Part shown: positions 16,097 through 23,292 of the stretch, piece after piece
Numbering within the stretch: the first letter of the stretch is position 1
Layout: each line of letters starts with the position of its first letter
DNA from: Betaproteobacteria bacterium
GTDB taxonomy: Bacteria > Pseudomonadota > Gammaproteobacteria > Burkholderiales > Ga0077523
NCBI GenBank assembly: GCA_016125475.1
Contig: WGLR01000008.1
Location: forward strand, 201,723 to 241,758
Length of the DNA: 40,036 bases
Direction: 5' to 3'
Program-made: the position numbers and the translations under genes
The notes under the pieces: model-generated
Seen by the model: the letters and a program-made list of their open reading frames with translations, nothing else
Told to the model about the DNA's origin: nothing
Databases searched by the model: none

Positions 16097-17932
16097 CTAG
16101 AGAGAGAACCCCGGCGATCTGGCCCTGAGCCACTGTTCGAGCATCATGAGAATCCAGATCGCCTCGCCGTAGTATCCGGAGTGTTCGGCCAGGCGTGCTC
16201 CCATCACCTCGTCCACGAAGGAGGCGTGAACCAGTCGCCGCCTGCAGAGACCGGCGAGACTGTCCGCCGCGAATTCGCGCAGCGCATCGTTCGACGCCAC
16301 CCAGGCCCCGAACGGAAGACCGAATCCGTGCTTGGATTTTTTCAGGATCTCGTCCGGCAGGAACCCGCGGGACGCTTCCTTGAAGAAGTAACGGAGTTTA
16401 ACGCCATTGACCTTCTGCAACTCGGGCAGTCCGTTGGCGAAATCGACGAGTTCGTCCGCCAGCATCGGAAATCTGGCCTCGCATCCCGCAAGCTCGGCTG
16501 TATGCACCACCTTCGGCAGATCGGTGTCCGCGAGCGTGAACTTGAGGTCGTACGCGAGCATGCGGTTGACGACGGAAGGGTCCGTACATGTCGCGAACAC
16601 CTCGGCCTGGTGACGGGCAGGAGCATCCTGATCCACCCCCTCGAGCACCGGGCTCGTCAGCACATTGGCCGCTCCGAGTCTCGTGAGCAGATTGTAAGTC
16701 TCGAGCCTTGCCGGAAGGCCGAGCTTTGCCTGCCGGATGTAACTCCCGACCTTCCGCGCCAGCGGCAGGTTCCCGATCCCGGTCCCGAGGAATACCGGCT
16801 CGAGAACCCCCTTTCGCAATGCGTCGGGGAGATCGCCATAGAACTCGAACACCTTCTGTTTCGCGTAGCGAGTATTGCCGCCGAAGATTTCGTCGCCACC
16901 GTCTCCCGCCAGCATCACGCTCACACCGTTGTCACGGGCCTTGCTCGCACAGAAGTACGCGGGCAGCGCAGAAGAATTGCCGAAGGGCTGGTCGTAGTGC
17001 GCGGCGATCACGGGTACCCCGGCGACGATGTCTTCGGGCGTCACGTAGTACTCGTGATGCTCGGCTCCGAAGTGCCTCGCCGCGATTCGAGCGTATTCCA
17101 TCTCGTCGTAGCCGGCCGCGTCGAACCCGATCGAAAAGCACTTTGCTCGCGAATCCGCCACACGCGACAGCCATCCGGTCACGGAAGAACTGTCCGTCCC
17201 GCCACTCAGATAGGACGCCGTGGCGTCGGGGAGGATCTCTCGCGCAACGGCGTCCCGCATGAGCTGCATGAACTCTTCGCGCATGTCGTCCATCGAGCGT
17301 TCCCGCGCCGCGTACGAAGGCTGCCAGTACCGTCGCACGGTCAGGCGGCCCTCGGCAAACTCCACGAAGTGCGCCGCTTCCAGTCGCTTCACGGACGAAT
17401 AGACTGTCCCGGGAGCGGGAATCACGTGGAAGTACAGGTAGTCGAAGAGCGACTGGACGCTGAGGTCGCTGCCTCCCGGCAGGAAGTTCGCGACCTCGTC
17501 GGCGAATCTGCCGACGATCACCCCGCCATCGAGCGCCCGGTAGGCGAGCGAGTGGATGCCGAAACGGTCTACCCCGGCGAGCGTGGAGCGACGCGATGCA
17601 TCGTGGACGATCAACGCGAACCCCCCCGCCAGGCCATCCAGAAAGCCGGGACCGTGGCGTCGATACGCGTCGAGCACCTGCTCCGGGCGCATGGGATTCA
17701 GTTCACGACTGCCGCGGACTCTTGGATGCCCGAGAACGATGCAGAAACCCCGGTCGTCGTCGATCCTCTCGAAACGATCCGGTCTCGTGCACAGGAACCA
17801 GGCTGTCTCCCTCGAGTGAACGGCGCAGTCGCCCGGAGATCCGGACTGGCCCTCGTGCCGGGCAGTCTCCAGAGTTGCCTTCGCGAAGCCAGGGTCGTCG
17901 CTCACGACCCCGATGATGCGATTCCGATTCAA
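16097..17932 (-). CDS. Asparagine synthetase-like protein lacking the N-terminal glutaminase cysteine
   Basis: The 611-residue protein aligns by motif with AsnB: an N-terminal class-II amidotransferase-like half, then a synthetase half with the pyrophosphate loop SGGTDSS (243-249) and LAGDGGDEIFGG (341-352). The mature N-terminus should be Cys in true glutamine-dependent enzymes, but here it reads MNRNR with no Cys at position 2, and the usual CGIxG motif is absent, so glutamine hydrolysis is not expected. ATP-dependent activation of a carboxylate remains possible, as in lasso-peptide cyclases and beta-lactam synthetases. Exosortase A loci often carry an AsnB-type amidotransferase, but those normally keep the cysteine. 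The start is TTG at 17932 in a TTGA overlap with the deacetylase stop, showing coupling. The HprK-rel-A cluster follows 158 bp downstream. Confidence 0.85.
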   Translation of the reverse strand: MNRNRIIGVVSDDPGFAKATLETARHEGQSGSPGDCAVHSRETAWFLCTRPDRFERIDDDRGFCIVLGHPRVRGSRELNPMRPEQVLDAYRRHGPGFLDGLAGGFALIVHDASRRSTLAGVDRFGIHSLAYRALDGGVIVGRFADEVANFLPGGSDLSVQSLFDYLYFHVIPAPGTVYSSVKRLEAAHFVEFAEGRLTVRRYWQPSYAARERSMDDMREEFMQLMRDAVAREILPDATASYLSGGTDSSSVTGWLSRVADSRAKCFSIGFDAAGYDEMEYARIAARHFGAEHHEYYVTPEDIVAGVPVIAAHYDQPFGNSSALPAYFCASKARDNGVSVMLAGDGGDEIFGGNTRYAKQKVFEFYGDLPDALRKGVLEPVFLGTGIGNLPLARKVGSYIRQAKLGLPARLETYNLLTRLGAANVLTSPVLEGVDQDAPARHQAEVFATCTDPSVVNRMLAYDLKFTLADTDLPKVVHTAELAGCEARFPMLADELVDFANGLPELQKVNGVKLRYFFKEASRGFLPDEILKKSKHGFGLPFGAWVASNDALREFAADSLAGLCRRRLVHASFVDEVMGARLAEHSGYYGEAIWILMMLEQWLRARSPGFSL

Positions 17933-18909
17933 AGCGATTCCTCAACCATGTCCGCTCGCGCGGACCGTGCGAAATGAGAGCCCAGGCGCGTCGCCAGCTG
18001 CAGGCCGTTTCGTGCCCAGGGCGTGAATCTGGGCAGCTGCAGGAGATCTGCGTCGGGGGTGGCGACGCCGTGAGCCGTTGTCACGGCGCACGTGAATCCT
18101 GCGTTCCGGACCATGCGAACATGCGTCGGGCGATAGTCCGTCCGAGGCTGCCCGTTCGGATACGCGAACGCCTCGACACCCCGTTGGAGGAGGTCCTCGA
18201 GATCCCGTTTCGAACCGGCGATCTCCTGCTGGGCAGTGTCGTCGGCCTCGGATGCAAGTATGGGATGCCGGCGCGTATGCGCACCGATCGCGACCCCGGA
18301 CGACGCGAGCCGTCGCAACTGGGTCGACGTCAGCATCAGGTCCGACGGCACCGGACTCCTTGCCCTCGCGACGATCCGCTCCGCGACCTCCGTGCGCCGA
18401 CCCAGCGGCAGATACTTCACCCGAGAGAGCACGGATTCGATGGCTCGCCGACGGTCATCAATGGTCGTTAGAGGGAACGTCGCCAGGTCCATGTCACGGA
18501 GATCCAGCGTCTCAAGCGTGCAGTGACGGATGCTCTCGATGATGGAATCGTTCCACATGCGTCCTCCGTCGAGATAAGCAGTCGCGACGAAGACCGTCGC
18601 CGGAATGCGGTATCTCTCGAGAAGCGGTGCGGCCACGGTGAGGTTGTCCGCGTAGCCATCGTCGAACGTCAGGCAGGCGGCGGACGGCGGCGTCGTTCCG
18701 TCACGCAGGCGCTTCGCGAGGTCGACGAGCGGAAGCACCACGAACCATCGTTTCAGGAATTTCAGGAGAGACTCGAATCTCGCCGCGTCCATCTCCCCGG
18801 GGAACAGCGAGTCGGGTTCCCTGTGGACCCGATGAAAGATGAAGATGTTCGCCTTTGCACGTGCCCCGCCGGGAGAGACGGCACGAAAAGGGCTCCAGGC
18901 CGGATTCAT
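17929..18909 (-). CDS. Polysaccharide deacetylase (NodB homology) family protein
   Basis: The 326-residue protein shows the NodB signature motifs: TFDDGY at 81-86, with the metal-ligand and catalytic aspartates, the His211-x3-His215 pair in HTRRH, and a FAYPNG segment further on. This carbohydrate esterase 4 family removes N- or O-acetyl groups from polysaccharides. There is no obvious signal peptide, so it may act in the cytoplasm or on lipid-linked units, or be exported another way. ATG at 18909 follows the decarboxylase stop by 67 bp, and its own stop overlaps the start of the AsnB-like gene. Polysaccharide deacetylases are frequent members of exosortase A exopolysaccharide loci; this one does not show the C-terminal extension that I associate with the dedicated exosortase subfamily. 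Confidence 0.85.
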   Translation of the reverse strand: MNPAWSPFRAVSPGGARAKANIFIFHRVHREPDSLFPGEMDAARFESLLKFLKRWFVVLPLVDLAKRLRDGTTPPSAACLTFDDGYADNLTVAAPLLERYRIPATVFVATAYLDGGRMWNDSIIESIRHCTLETLDLRDMDLATFPLTTIDDRRRAIESVLSRVKYLPLGRRTEVAERIVARARSPVPSDLMLTSTQLRRLASSGVAIGAHTRRHPILASEADDTAQQEIAGSKRDLEDLLQRGVEAFAYPNGQPRTDYRPTHVRMVRNAGFTCAVTTAHGVATPDADLLQLPRFTPWARNGLQLATRLGSHFARSARADMVEESL

Positions 18910-18976
18910 GCCGTTCCCTCGCCGATCGGGCAGCAGTCGTCCGGTTCGTTCAGCAGACCCCGCACCTCTCGCATTC

Positions 18977-20224
18977 TCAGACGAGCACCTCGAGAGGCGC
19001 CGGATGACTCAGGAACAGGTGCGGACTCGCCGTGAAGCCATACGCCCCCGACATGAGCACGCAGATGAAATCGCCAACCTCCGCTCTGGGCAAGGCGACC
19101 CTGTCACCGAGAATGTCGAGTGGCGTGCACAGGGGCCCGACGATGGAAACGGGCTCTTCCTGCTCGCCCCTCATCCTGTTCCCGACAACGATCGGATAAT
19201 TCTTGCGAATCACCTGGCCGAAGTTCCCTGACGCCGCGAGATGGTGATGCAGTCCGCCATCGGTCACGAGGAATGTCTGCCCTCGCGACACCTTCCTGTC
19301 GATCACGCGCGTCACGTAGACCCCGGCGTGCGCGACGAGATAGCGTCCAAGTTCGATGACCAGTTCCGCGTCGGGCATGACCGACGATGCCCGTTCCCCG
19401 ATCGACGCGAGATTTGCGACGATGGGGTCCAGATCCAGCGGGCGGTCGTTCGGGAAGTAGGGCACACCGAATCCGCCACCCATGTTCAACAGCCGGATGG
19501 GGCCCGGGGCATGCTCGGCCAGCCTCAGCGCCAGATCGAACGTCTTGTTCTGCGCGTCGCAGATCGCTTCCGGCTGCAGGTTCTGGGATCCGCTGTAGAC
19601 ATGGAACCCCATGAATTCGACAGCCTCCTTCGCGAGCCCACGGAGCAGGGCCGGCACCACCTCTGCGTCGACCCCGAACTGTTTCGGCCCGCCGGACATC
19701 TTCATGCCGGAGGCCTTCAGCTCGAAATCCGGATTGACGCGCACGGCGACTCTCGGACGGACACCAAGGAGCTCACCCGCCGACACGATCGTCGGCAGTT
19801 CGGAAGAGGACTCGATGTTGATGGTCACGCCGGCGGCCACTGCCTGATGCAGTTCCTCGGGTCGCTTCCCGGGTCCGGCAAAGCTCATCGTCTCGGGACG
19901 CGCCCCGGCGTTCAACGCGACCCCGAGTTCACCGCCGGATGCCAGGTCCAGACCATCCACGAGCGGGACCATCGTCTGGACCAGCGCCGGCATCGGATTG
20001 GCCTTCATGGCGTAGTGCAGCGAAATGCTCGACGGAATGACGGCCCGTAGCGCACGCACGTGCGCTTCCAGAACGGAACGGTCGTAGGCGTAGAACGGCG
20101 TCCGGCCGACCCGGGCAGCGAGCCGGTCCAGGGGAATGCCGCCGATCATCATCTGCCCGTTCTTCTCGGGGAAAGGACATGGATCGATCACGGCTCGTCG
20201 ATTCGGCTTGTCGGCAGGGGTCAT
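18977..20224 (-). CDS. Exosortase A system-associated PLP-dependent decarboxylase
   Basis: The 415-residue protein is an alanine-racemase-fold (fold type III) decarboxylase of the diaminopimelate/ornithine decarboxylase group. The PLP lysine is Lys74 in HYAMKANP; HVYSGSQN, the glycine loop NMGGGFGVP and a C-terminal GPLCTPLD segment with the expected active-site Cys are visible. A dedicated subfamily is known from exosortase A loci, always near the acyl-CoA ligase and ACP, as here. It probably decarboxylates an amino acid, perhaps tethered to the ACP, but the substrate is not known. The ATG at 20224 overlaps the ligase stop (ATGA); an open frame continuing to 20368 is the overlap with the ligase and is rejected as start. 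Confidence 0.92.
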   Translation of the reverse strand: MTPADKPNRRAVIDPCPFPEKNGQMMIGGIPLDRLAARVGRTPFYAYDRSVLEAHVRALRAVIPSSISLHYAMKANPMPALVQTMVPLVDGLDLASGGELGVALNAGARPETMSFAGPGKRPEELHQAVAAGVTINIESSSELPTIVSAGELLGVRPRVAVRVNPDFELKASGMKMSGGPKQFGVDAEVVPALLRGLAKEAVEFMGFHVYSGSQNLQPEAICDAQNKTFDLALRLAEHAPGPIRLLNMGGGFGVPYFPNDRPLDLDPIVANLASIGERASSVMPDAELVIELGRYLVAHAGVYVTRVIDRKVSRGQTFLVTDGGLHHHLAASGNFGQVIRKNYPIVVGNRMRGEQEEPVSIVGPLCTPLDILGDRVALPRAEVGDFICVLMSGAYGFTASPHLFLSHPAPLEVLV

Positions 20225-21810
20225 TTCGTCGCTTCGGCGGAGAAGTGGTCCTTGAACTCCTCGGCAAGGAGCTTTCGGTCGAGCTTGCCGTTCGGGTTCC
20301 TCGGCAGAGCCCCCTTCTTCAGCGCAATGTGCTTCGGAACCATGTAGGCGGGAAGCGTCTGCTGGCACGCCGCCATGATGGCCTGTGCGTCGACCGGACC
20401 GGAGGCATCTTCGGTCGGCACGACCACGAGCACGACGGCCTGACCGAACTGGTCGTGCGCCACGCCCAGAGCCGCCACCTCGGCGACGAGCCCGGTGCGA
20501 TAGACGACCTCCTCGATTTCGGTCGGGCTCACACGATATCCGGAGGTCTTGATCATTTCGTCCCGACGTCCCACGAAGTACAGGAACCCTTCCTCGTCGG
20601 AATACACCGTGTCGCCCGAGAAGACCGCGATCTCGGGAAGCACGAAACCGGACTCACGGCCCGGCAACGGCTTGTAGCGTTCGGCGGTCTTGTCCGGATC
20701 GTTCCAGTAGCCCATGCCGACCAATGCACCACGATGAACGAGTTCGCCATGTTCGTGCGGCGCACACCGTGACCCGTCTTCCCGCAGCACGAGAATCTCG
20801 GCGTTCGGTATCGCCTTTCCGATGGAGTCCGGACGGCGATCCACCTCATCCGGAGGCAGATACGTGGACCGGAAGGCTTCGGTCAGACCGTACATCAGGA
20901 ACGCCTTTGACGCCGGAAGGCGGCTGCGGAGTGCGTCGAGCGTCGTCCGCGGCATGCGGCCGCCCGTGTTTGCGATGTATCGCAAGGTACCCGCCACGGC
21001 CTCCGGCCACGGGTGCTGCACGAGCTGAAACCACAAGGGCGGCACGGCCGTGAGGCCCGTGATGGCCTCGGTCTCGAGGGCCCGGATCGCGTCACGCGCC
21101 ATGAAGTAGTTGTGCAGGACGACACACGCCCCCACGTGGAACGCCGTCGTGAGCTGACTGAACCCTGCATCGAACGACAGCGGCAACGCCGCCAGCAACC
21201 GGTCGTCGGGCCGGTTCTCGAGGTAACTCGATACGCTTGTCGCCCCGCAGGTGATGTTGCGATGGGACAACATGACGCCCTTGGGTCTGCCGGTGCTCCC
21301 CGACGTGTAGAAGATGGCGGCCAGGTCCGTGTCGATGTGCCGATGCGCACGGACGACGGCGCACGGCTTCGCGGACGGTGCGGGCCAGGGCATCAGGTCG
21401 TAGCCACGGGGAGTCGCATCGCCCACCCCCTCCACGAGCATCACGTGTCGCAGATCGGCGAGGCCCTGGAGAGTCGGCGCCAGGACGGCATGTCTCTCGG
21501 ACGACGTCACCAGGACCCGCACATTGCAGTCGGCCAGTATGTGGCCGACCTGCTCCGGCTTCAGGAGGGGATTGACGGGCACGAAGACCAGACCGGCCAT
21601 CGATGCACCGAACATGGCCACGACGGTCTCCGGACGCTTCTCCAGGTAGATCGCGACACGCTCGCCTCGACCGAGCCCTGCGTCCAGCAGACTTGCCGCG
21701 AATGTCCGGCACGCTTCCGCGAGTTCCCCGTAGGTAAGCTGGGAAGCGCCGGACCTGACTGCAATGCGATCGTCCCGCCCATCTGGCCGAACGAGATCGT
21801 CCACCACCAT
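20221..21810 (-). CDS. Exosortase A system-associated AMP-forming acyl-CoA ligase
   Basis: A 529-residue member of the ANL superfamily. The P-loop-like motif YTSGSTGRPKG lies at 168-178, followed by the adenine-pocket motif (LMYGLTEAFR), SGDTVY, and the C-terminal DEMIKTSGYRVSP and catalytic-lysine region NPNGKLDRK. It should activate a carboxylic acid as the acyl adenylate and load it on CoA or, given the neighbouring ACP gene, on the ACP phosphopantetheine arm. The subfamily is a recognised companion of exosortase A. ATG at 21810 is preferred; a GTG at 21837 would add nine residues and is the alternative. The decarboxylase start overlaps its stop. It is divergent from the ACP-hydrolase operon across a 391-bp region. 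Confidence 0.92.
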   Translation of the reverse strand: MVVDDLVRPDGRDDRIAVRSGASQLTYGELAEACRTFAASLLDAGLGRGERVAIYLEKRPETVVAMFGASMAGLVFVPVNPLLKPEQVGHILADCNVRVLVTSSERHAVLAPTLQGLADLRHVMLVEGVGDATPRGYDLMPWPAPSAKPCAVVRAHRHIDTDLAAIFYTSGSTGRPKGVMLSHRNITCGATSVSSYLENRPDDRLLAALPLSFDAGFSQLTTAFHVGACVVLHNYFMARDAIRALETEAITGLTAVPPLWFQLVQHPWPEAVAGTLRYIANTGGRMPRTTLDALRSRLPASKAFLMYGLTEAFRSTYLPPDEVDRRPDSIGKAIPNAEILVLREDGSRCAPHEHGELVHRGALVGMGYWNDPDKTAERYKPLPGRESGFVLPEIAVFSGDTVYSDEEGFLYFVGRRDEMIKTSGYRVSPTEIEEVVYRTGLVAEVAALGVAHDQFGQAVVLVVVPTEDASGPVDAQAIMAACQQTLPAYMVPKHIALKKGALPRNPNGKLDRKLLAEEFKDHFSAEATK

Positions 21811-21831
21811 TCTTACGATTGATGTCACGTA

Positions 21832-21859
21832 TTTCACTAGATCGTCAATTGATGTGAAA
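21832..21859. repeat. Inverted repeat TTTCAC-N16-GTGAAA
   Basis: Six-base perfect arms at 21832-21837 and 21854-21859 sit just upstream of the ligase ATG, overlapping its alternative GTG start. A TTGATGT heptamer is repeated on either side (21819 and 21849). This is operator-like in size, but the cognate regulator is unknown. Confidence 0.3.
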
Positions 21860-21929
21860 CGACGTCACGGAAACGCACCCTGTAGACGCCGGCCAGGGCT
21901 CATCCGCGAATTTCGGGCCTGCGAACGGC

Positions 21930-21958
21930 ATGCACGACGGCTTCAGTACGGCGTGCAT
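21930..21958. repeat. Inverted repeat ATGCACG-N15-CGTGCAT
   Basis: Seven-base perfect arms at 21930-21936 and 21952-21958. The centre lies about 200 bp upstream of the sigma-54-like promoter at 22138, a usual distance for an enhancer site bound by an NtrC-type dimer such as PrsR. Binding is inference. Confidence 0.3.
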
Positions 21959-22137
21959 CGGCAAGCACCCGAACCACGGCCTACGCCCGGTCCCGTCACG
22001 GCGGGAACTGACCAACACCGGCATCGTCGCACCGTCGAAGATGCGGCGCCGGACCGCACGACATCCGGCGGGTTTGAACGCGGCACGGCATCAGGCCTGT
22101 GGACGGCGCGATTCACCCTCGCAATTCGTGATGGTAT

Positions 22138-22153
22138 TGGTAAGGTTCTTGCT
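22138..22153 (+). promoter_or_regulatory. Sigma-54-like promoter before the ACP gene
   Basis: The bases TGGTAAGGTTCTTGCT contain -24 GG (22139-22140) and -12 GC (22151-22152) exactly 10 bases apart with the TTGCT core. The -12 C lies 50 nt before the ACP ATG at 22202. Form and spacing match the candidate at 15986-16002. A PrsR-dependent start near 22163 is expected. Confidence 0.6.
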
Positions 22154-22201
22154 GCGACGCACGCTCCAGCAAGTTTCCGAACATCCGATCAAGCTCTTCA
22201 G

Positions 22202-22459
22202 ATGCCCTCTACCGAAGAAACCCTCTCCGCGGTCCGCGGAATCCTGGCTCAGGCGCTGAGCCTCGGTCCCCGTGCGAATGCCCTGACACCCGAGTCGAGA
22301 CTGCTCGGCGCGATCCCGGAGCTGGACTCCATGGCCGTCGTGACCGTCCTGACGTCCCTCGAGGACAAATTCGGCATCACCGTCGACGACGATGAAATCA
22401 GCGCGTCGACGTTCGAAACGCTGGGAACCCTGACGGGCTTCGTGGAAAGCAAACTCTAG
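22202..22459 (+). CDS. Acyl carrier protein, exosortase A locus
   Basis: An 85-residue acidic four-helix carrier protein. The phosphopantetheine attachment site is Ser43 in PELDSMAVV, followed by the usual LEDKFGI and DDDEISASTFETLGTL helices. It should carry acyl or aminoacyl groups as thioesters in the cytoplasm, loaded by the divergent AMP-forming ligase. The frame is open far upstream, but only the ATG at 22202 gives a normal ACP; the ribosome binding site is weak. It is the first gene of a three-gene operon with hydrolases 2 and 1 (8-bp gap to the next) and is preceded by a sigma-54-like promoter. It is not the fatty-acid synthesis AcpP, since no fab genes are near and the DSL motif is DSM. 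Confidence 0.92.
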   Translation: MPSTEETLSAVRGILAQALSLGPRANALTPESRLLGAIPELDSMAVVTVLTSLEDKFGITVDDDEISASTFETLGTLTGFVESKL

Positions 22460-22467
22460 CCTTTCCG

Positions 22468-23292
22468 ATGCTCGGGATCAGCCCCGCGTTCGAGGTCGGT
22501 TTCGAGGACATGGGTACGGGGCGGCGCTTCCTCGCCGCCTGGGCCCCCCGGAACCGTGCACCCCATGCCGTTCTCATCCTGCTTCCCCCGTTCGGCGAGG
22601 AAGTCAACAAGTCACGCCGGACGATTGCGGCATCGGCACGATTGTTCGCACTGCGAGGTTTCGCTTCGCTGGCGGTAGACCTCCTTGGCTGCGGCGACAG
22701 CCCGGGGGATTTTTCGGAGGCATCGTGGTCCGCCTGGGAAGCGGATGTCCGCGCAACGGTGGACTGGGCTGCATCGCGCTGGAAGGCACCTGCGATCGCC
22801 TGGTGCATTCGCGGTGGCGCGCTCCTCGCTCCGGCGTTGTCCGACAGGGTGGCCTCGTTCCTGTTCTGGCAACCCGTCACGTCCGGCGAAACGCAACTCG
22901 TCCAGTTACTCAGGATGCGTGTCGCGAACGAGCGTCTCTCGGGCCGGAGTGCGAGCACGACGAAGGAATTGCGGGCCACGCTCGAGGCCGGCGAGACTCT
23001 CGAGGTGTCGGGCTACGAACTCGCACCGGAACTCGTCCTGCCCATGTCCCGCGTGGAACTCGGCAAGTGGTCCGTGCCTCGGGCTCCGTTCGGCATCTAC
23101 GAGGTGGGATCCGGCGAGGATCGCACCTTGTCCGCGGCAACGGCGAGGTTCGCGAGTCACGCAACAGCCGGCGACTGCGATGTCACTCAGGCTGCAATCC
23201 CCGGAGCCCCTTTCTGGAACAGCCTCGAGATCGTCGAGAATCTCTCGCTTGCCGAGGCGAGCCTGCCTGCGCTCGAGGCGACCGTTTCATGA
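22468..23292 (+). CDS. Exosortase A system-associated hydrolase 2
   Basis: The 274-residue product is an alpha/beta-hydrolase-fold protein of the exosortase-associated hydrolase 2 subfamily, recognised by LPPFGEEVNKSRR (39-51) and the VDLLGCGDSPGDF segment after the second strand. The nucleophile elbow reads AWCIRGG (111-117) rather than GxSxG: no serine is present, and Cys113 is not at the usual nucleophile position. It may therefore be a non-catalytic or differently catalytic partner of hydrolase 1. The gene begins 8 bp after the ACP stop and its own stop overlaps the start of hydrolase 1 (ATGA), so the three act together. A thioesterase or acyltransferase role on the ACP is inference. Confidence 0.88.
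   Translation: MLGISPAFEVGFEDMGTGRRFLAAWAPRNRAPHAVLILLPPFGEEVNKSRRTIAASARLFALRGFASLAVDLLGCGDSPGDFSEASWSAWEADVRATVDWAASRWKAPAIAWCIRGGALLAPALSDRVASFLFWQPVTSGETQLVQLLRMRVANERLSGRSASTTKELRATLEAGETLEVSGYELAPELVLPMSRVELGKWSVPRAPFGIYEVGSGEDRTLSAATARFASHATAGDCDVTQAAIPGAPFWNSLEIVENLSLAEASLPALEATVS

Larger units (their letters stand above)
21811..22201. other. 391-bp divergent regulatory region
   Basis: Lies between the ligase start (minus) and the ACP start (plus). It contains no convincing gene. Readable structure: TTGATGT repeated at 21819 and 21849; an inverted repeat TTTCAC-N16-GTGAAA (21832-21859); an inverted repeat ATGCACG-N15-CGTGCAT (21930-21958); and a sigma-54-like promoter at 22138-22153 reading toward the ACP gene. 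This is the expected layout for a sigma-54 promoter with distal activator sites. Confidence 0.5.

Noticed and set aside
15368-16585. Repeated 17-mer GACGACGGAAGGGTCCG in the PqqD-like and AsnB-like genes
   Set aside because: Both copies encode Asp-Pro-Ser-Val-Val in coding frame with shared codon bias; no flanking similarity, so coincidence is likely.
16181-17977. 598-codon plus-strand frame
   Set aside because: Antisense to the AsnB-like gene, whose motifs are unambiguous.
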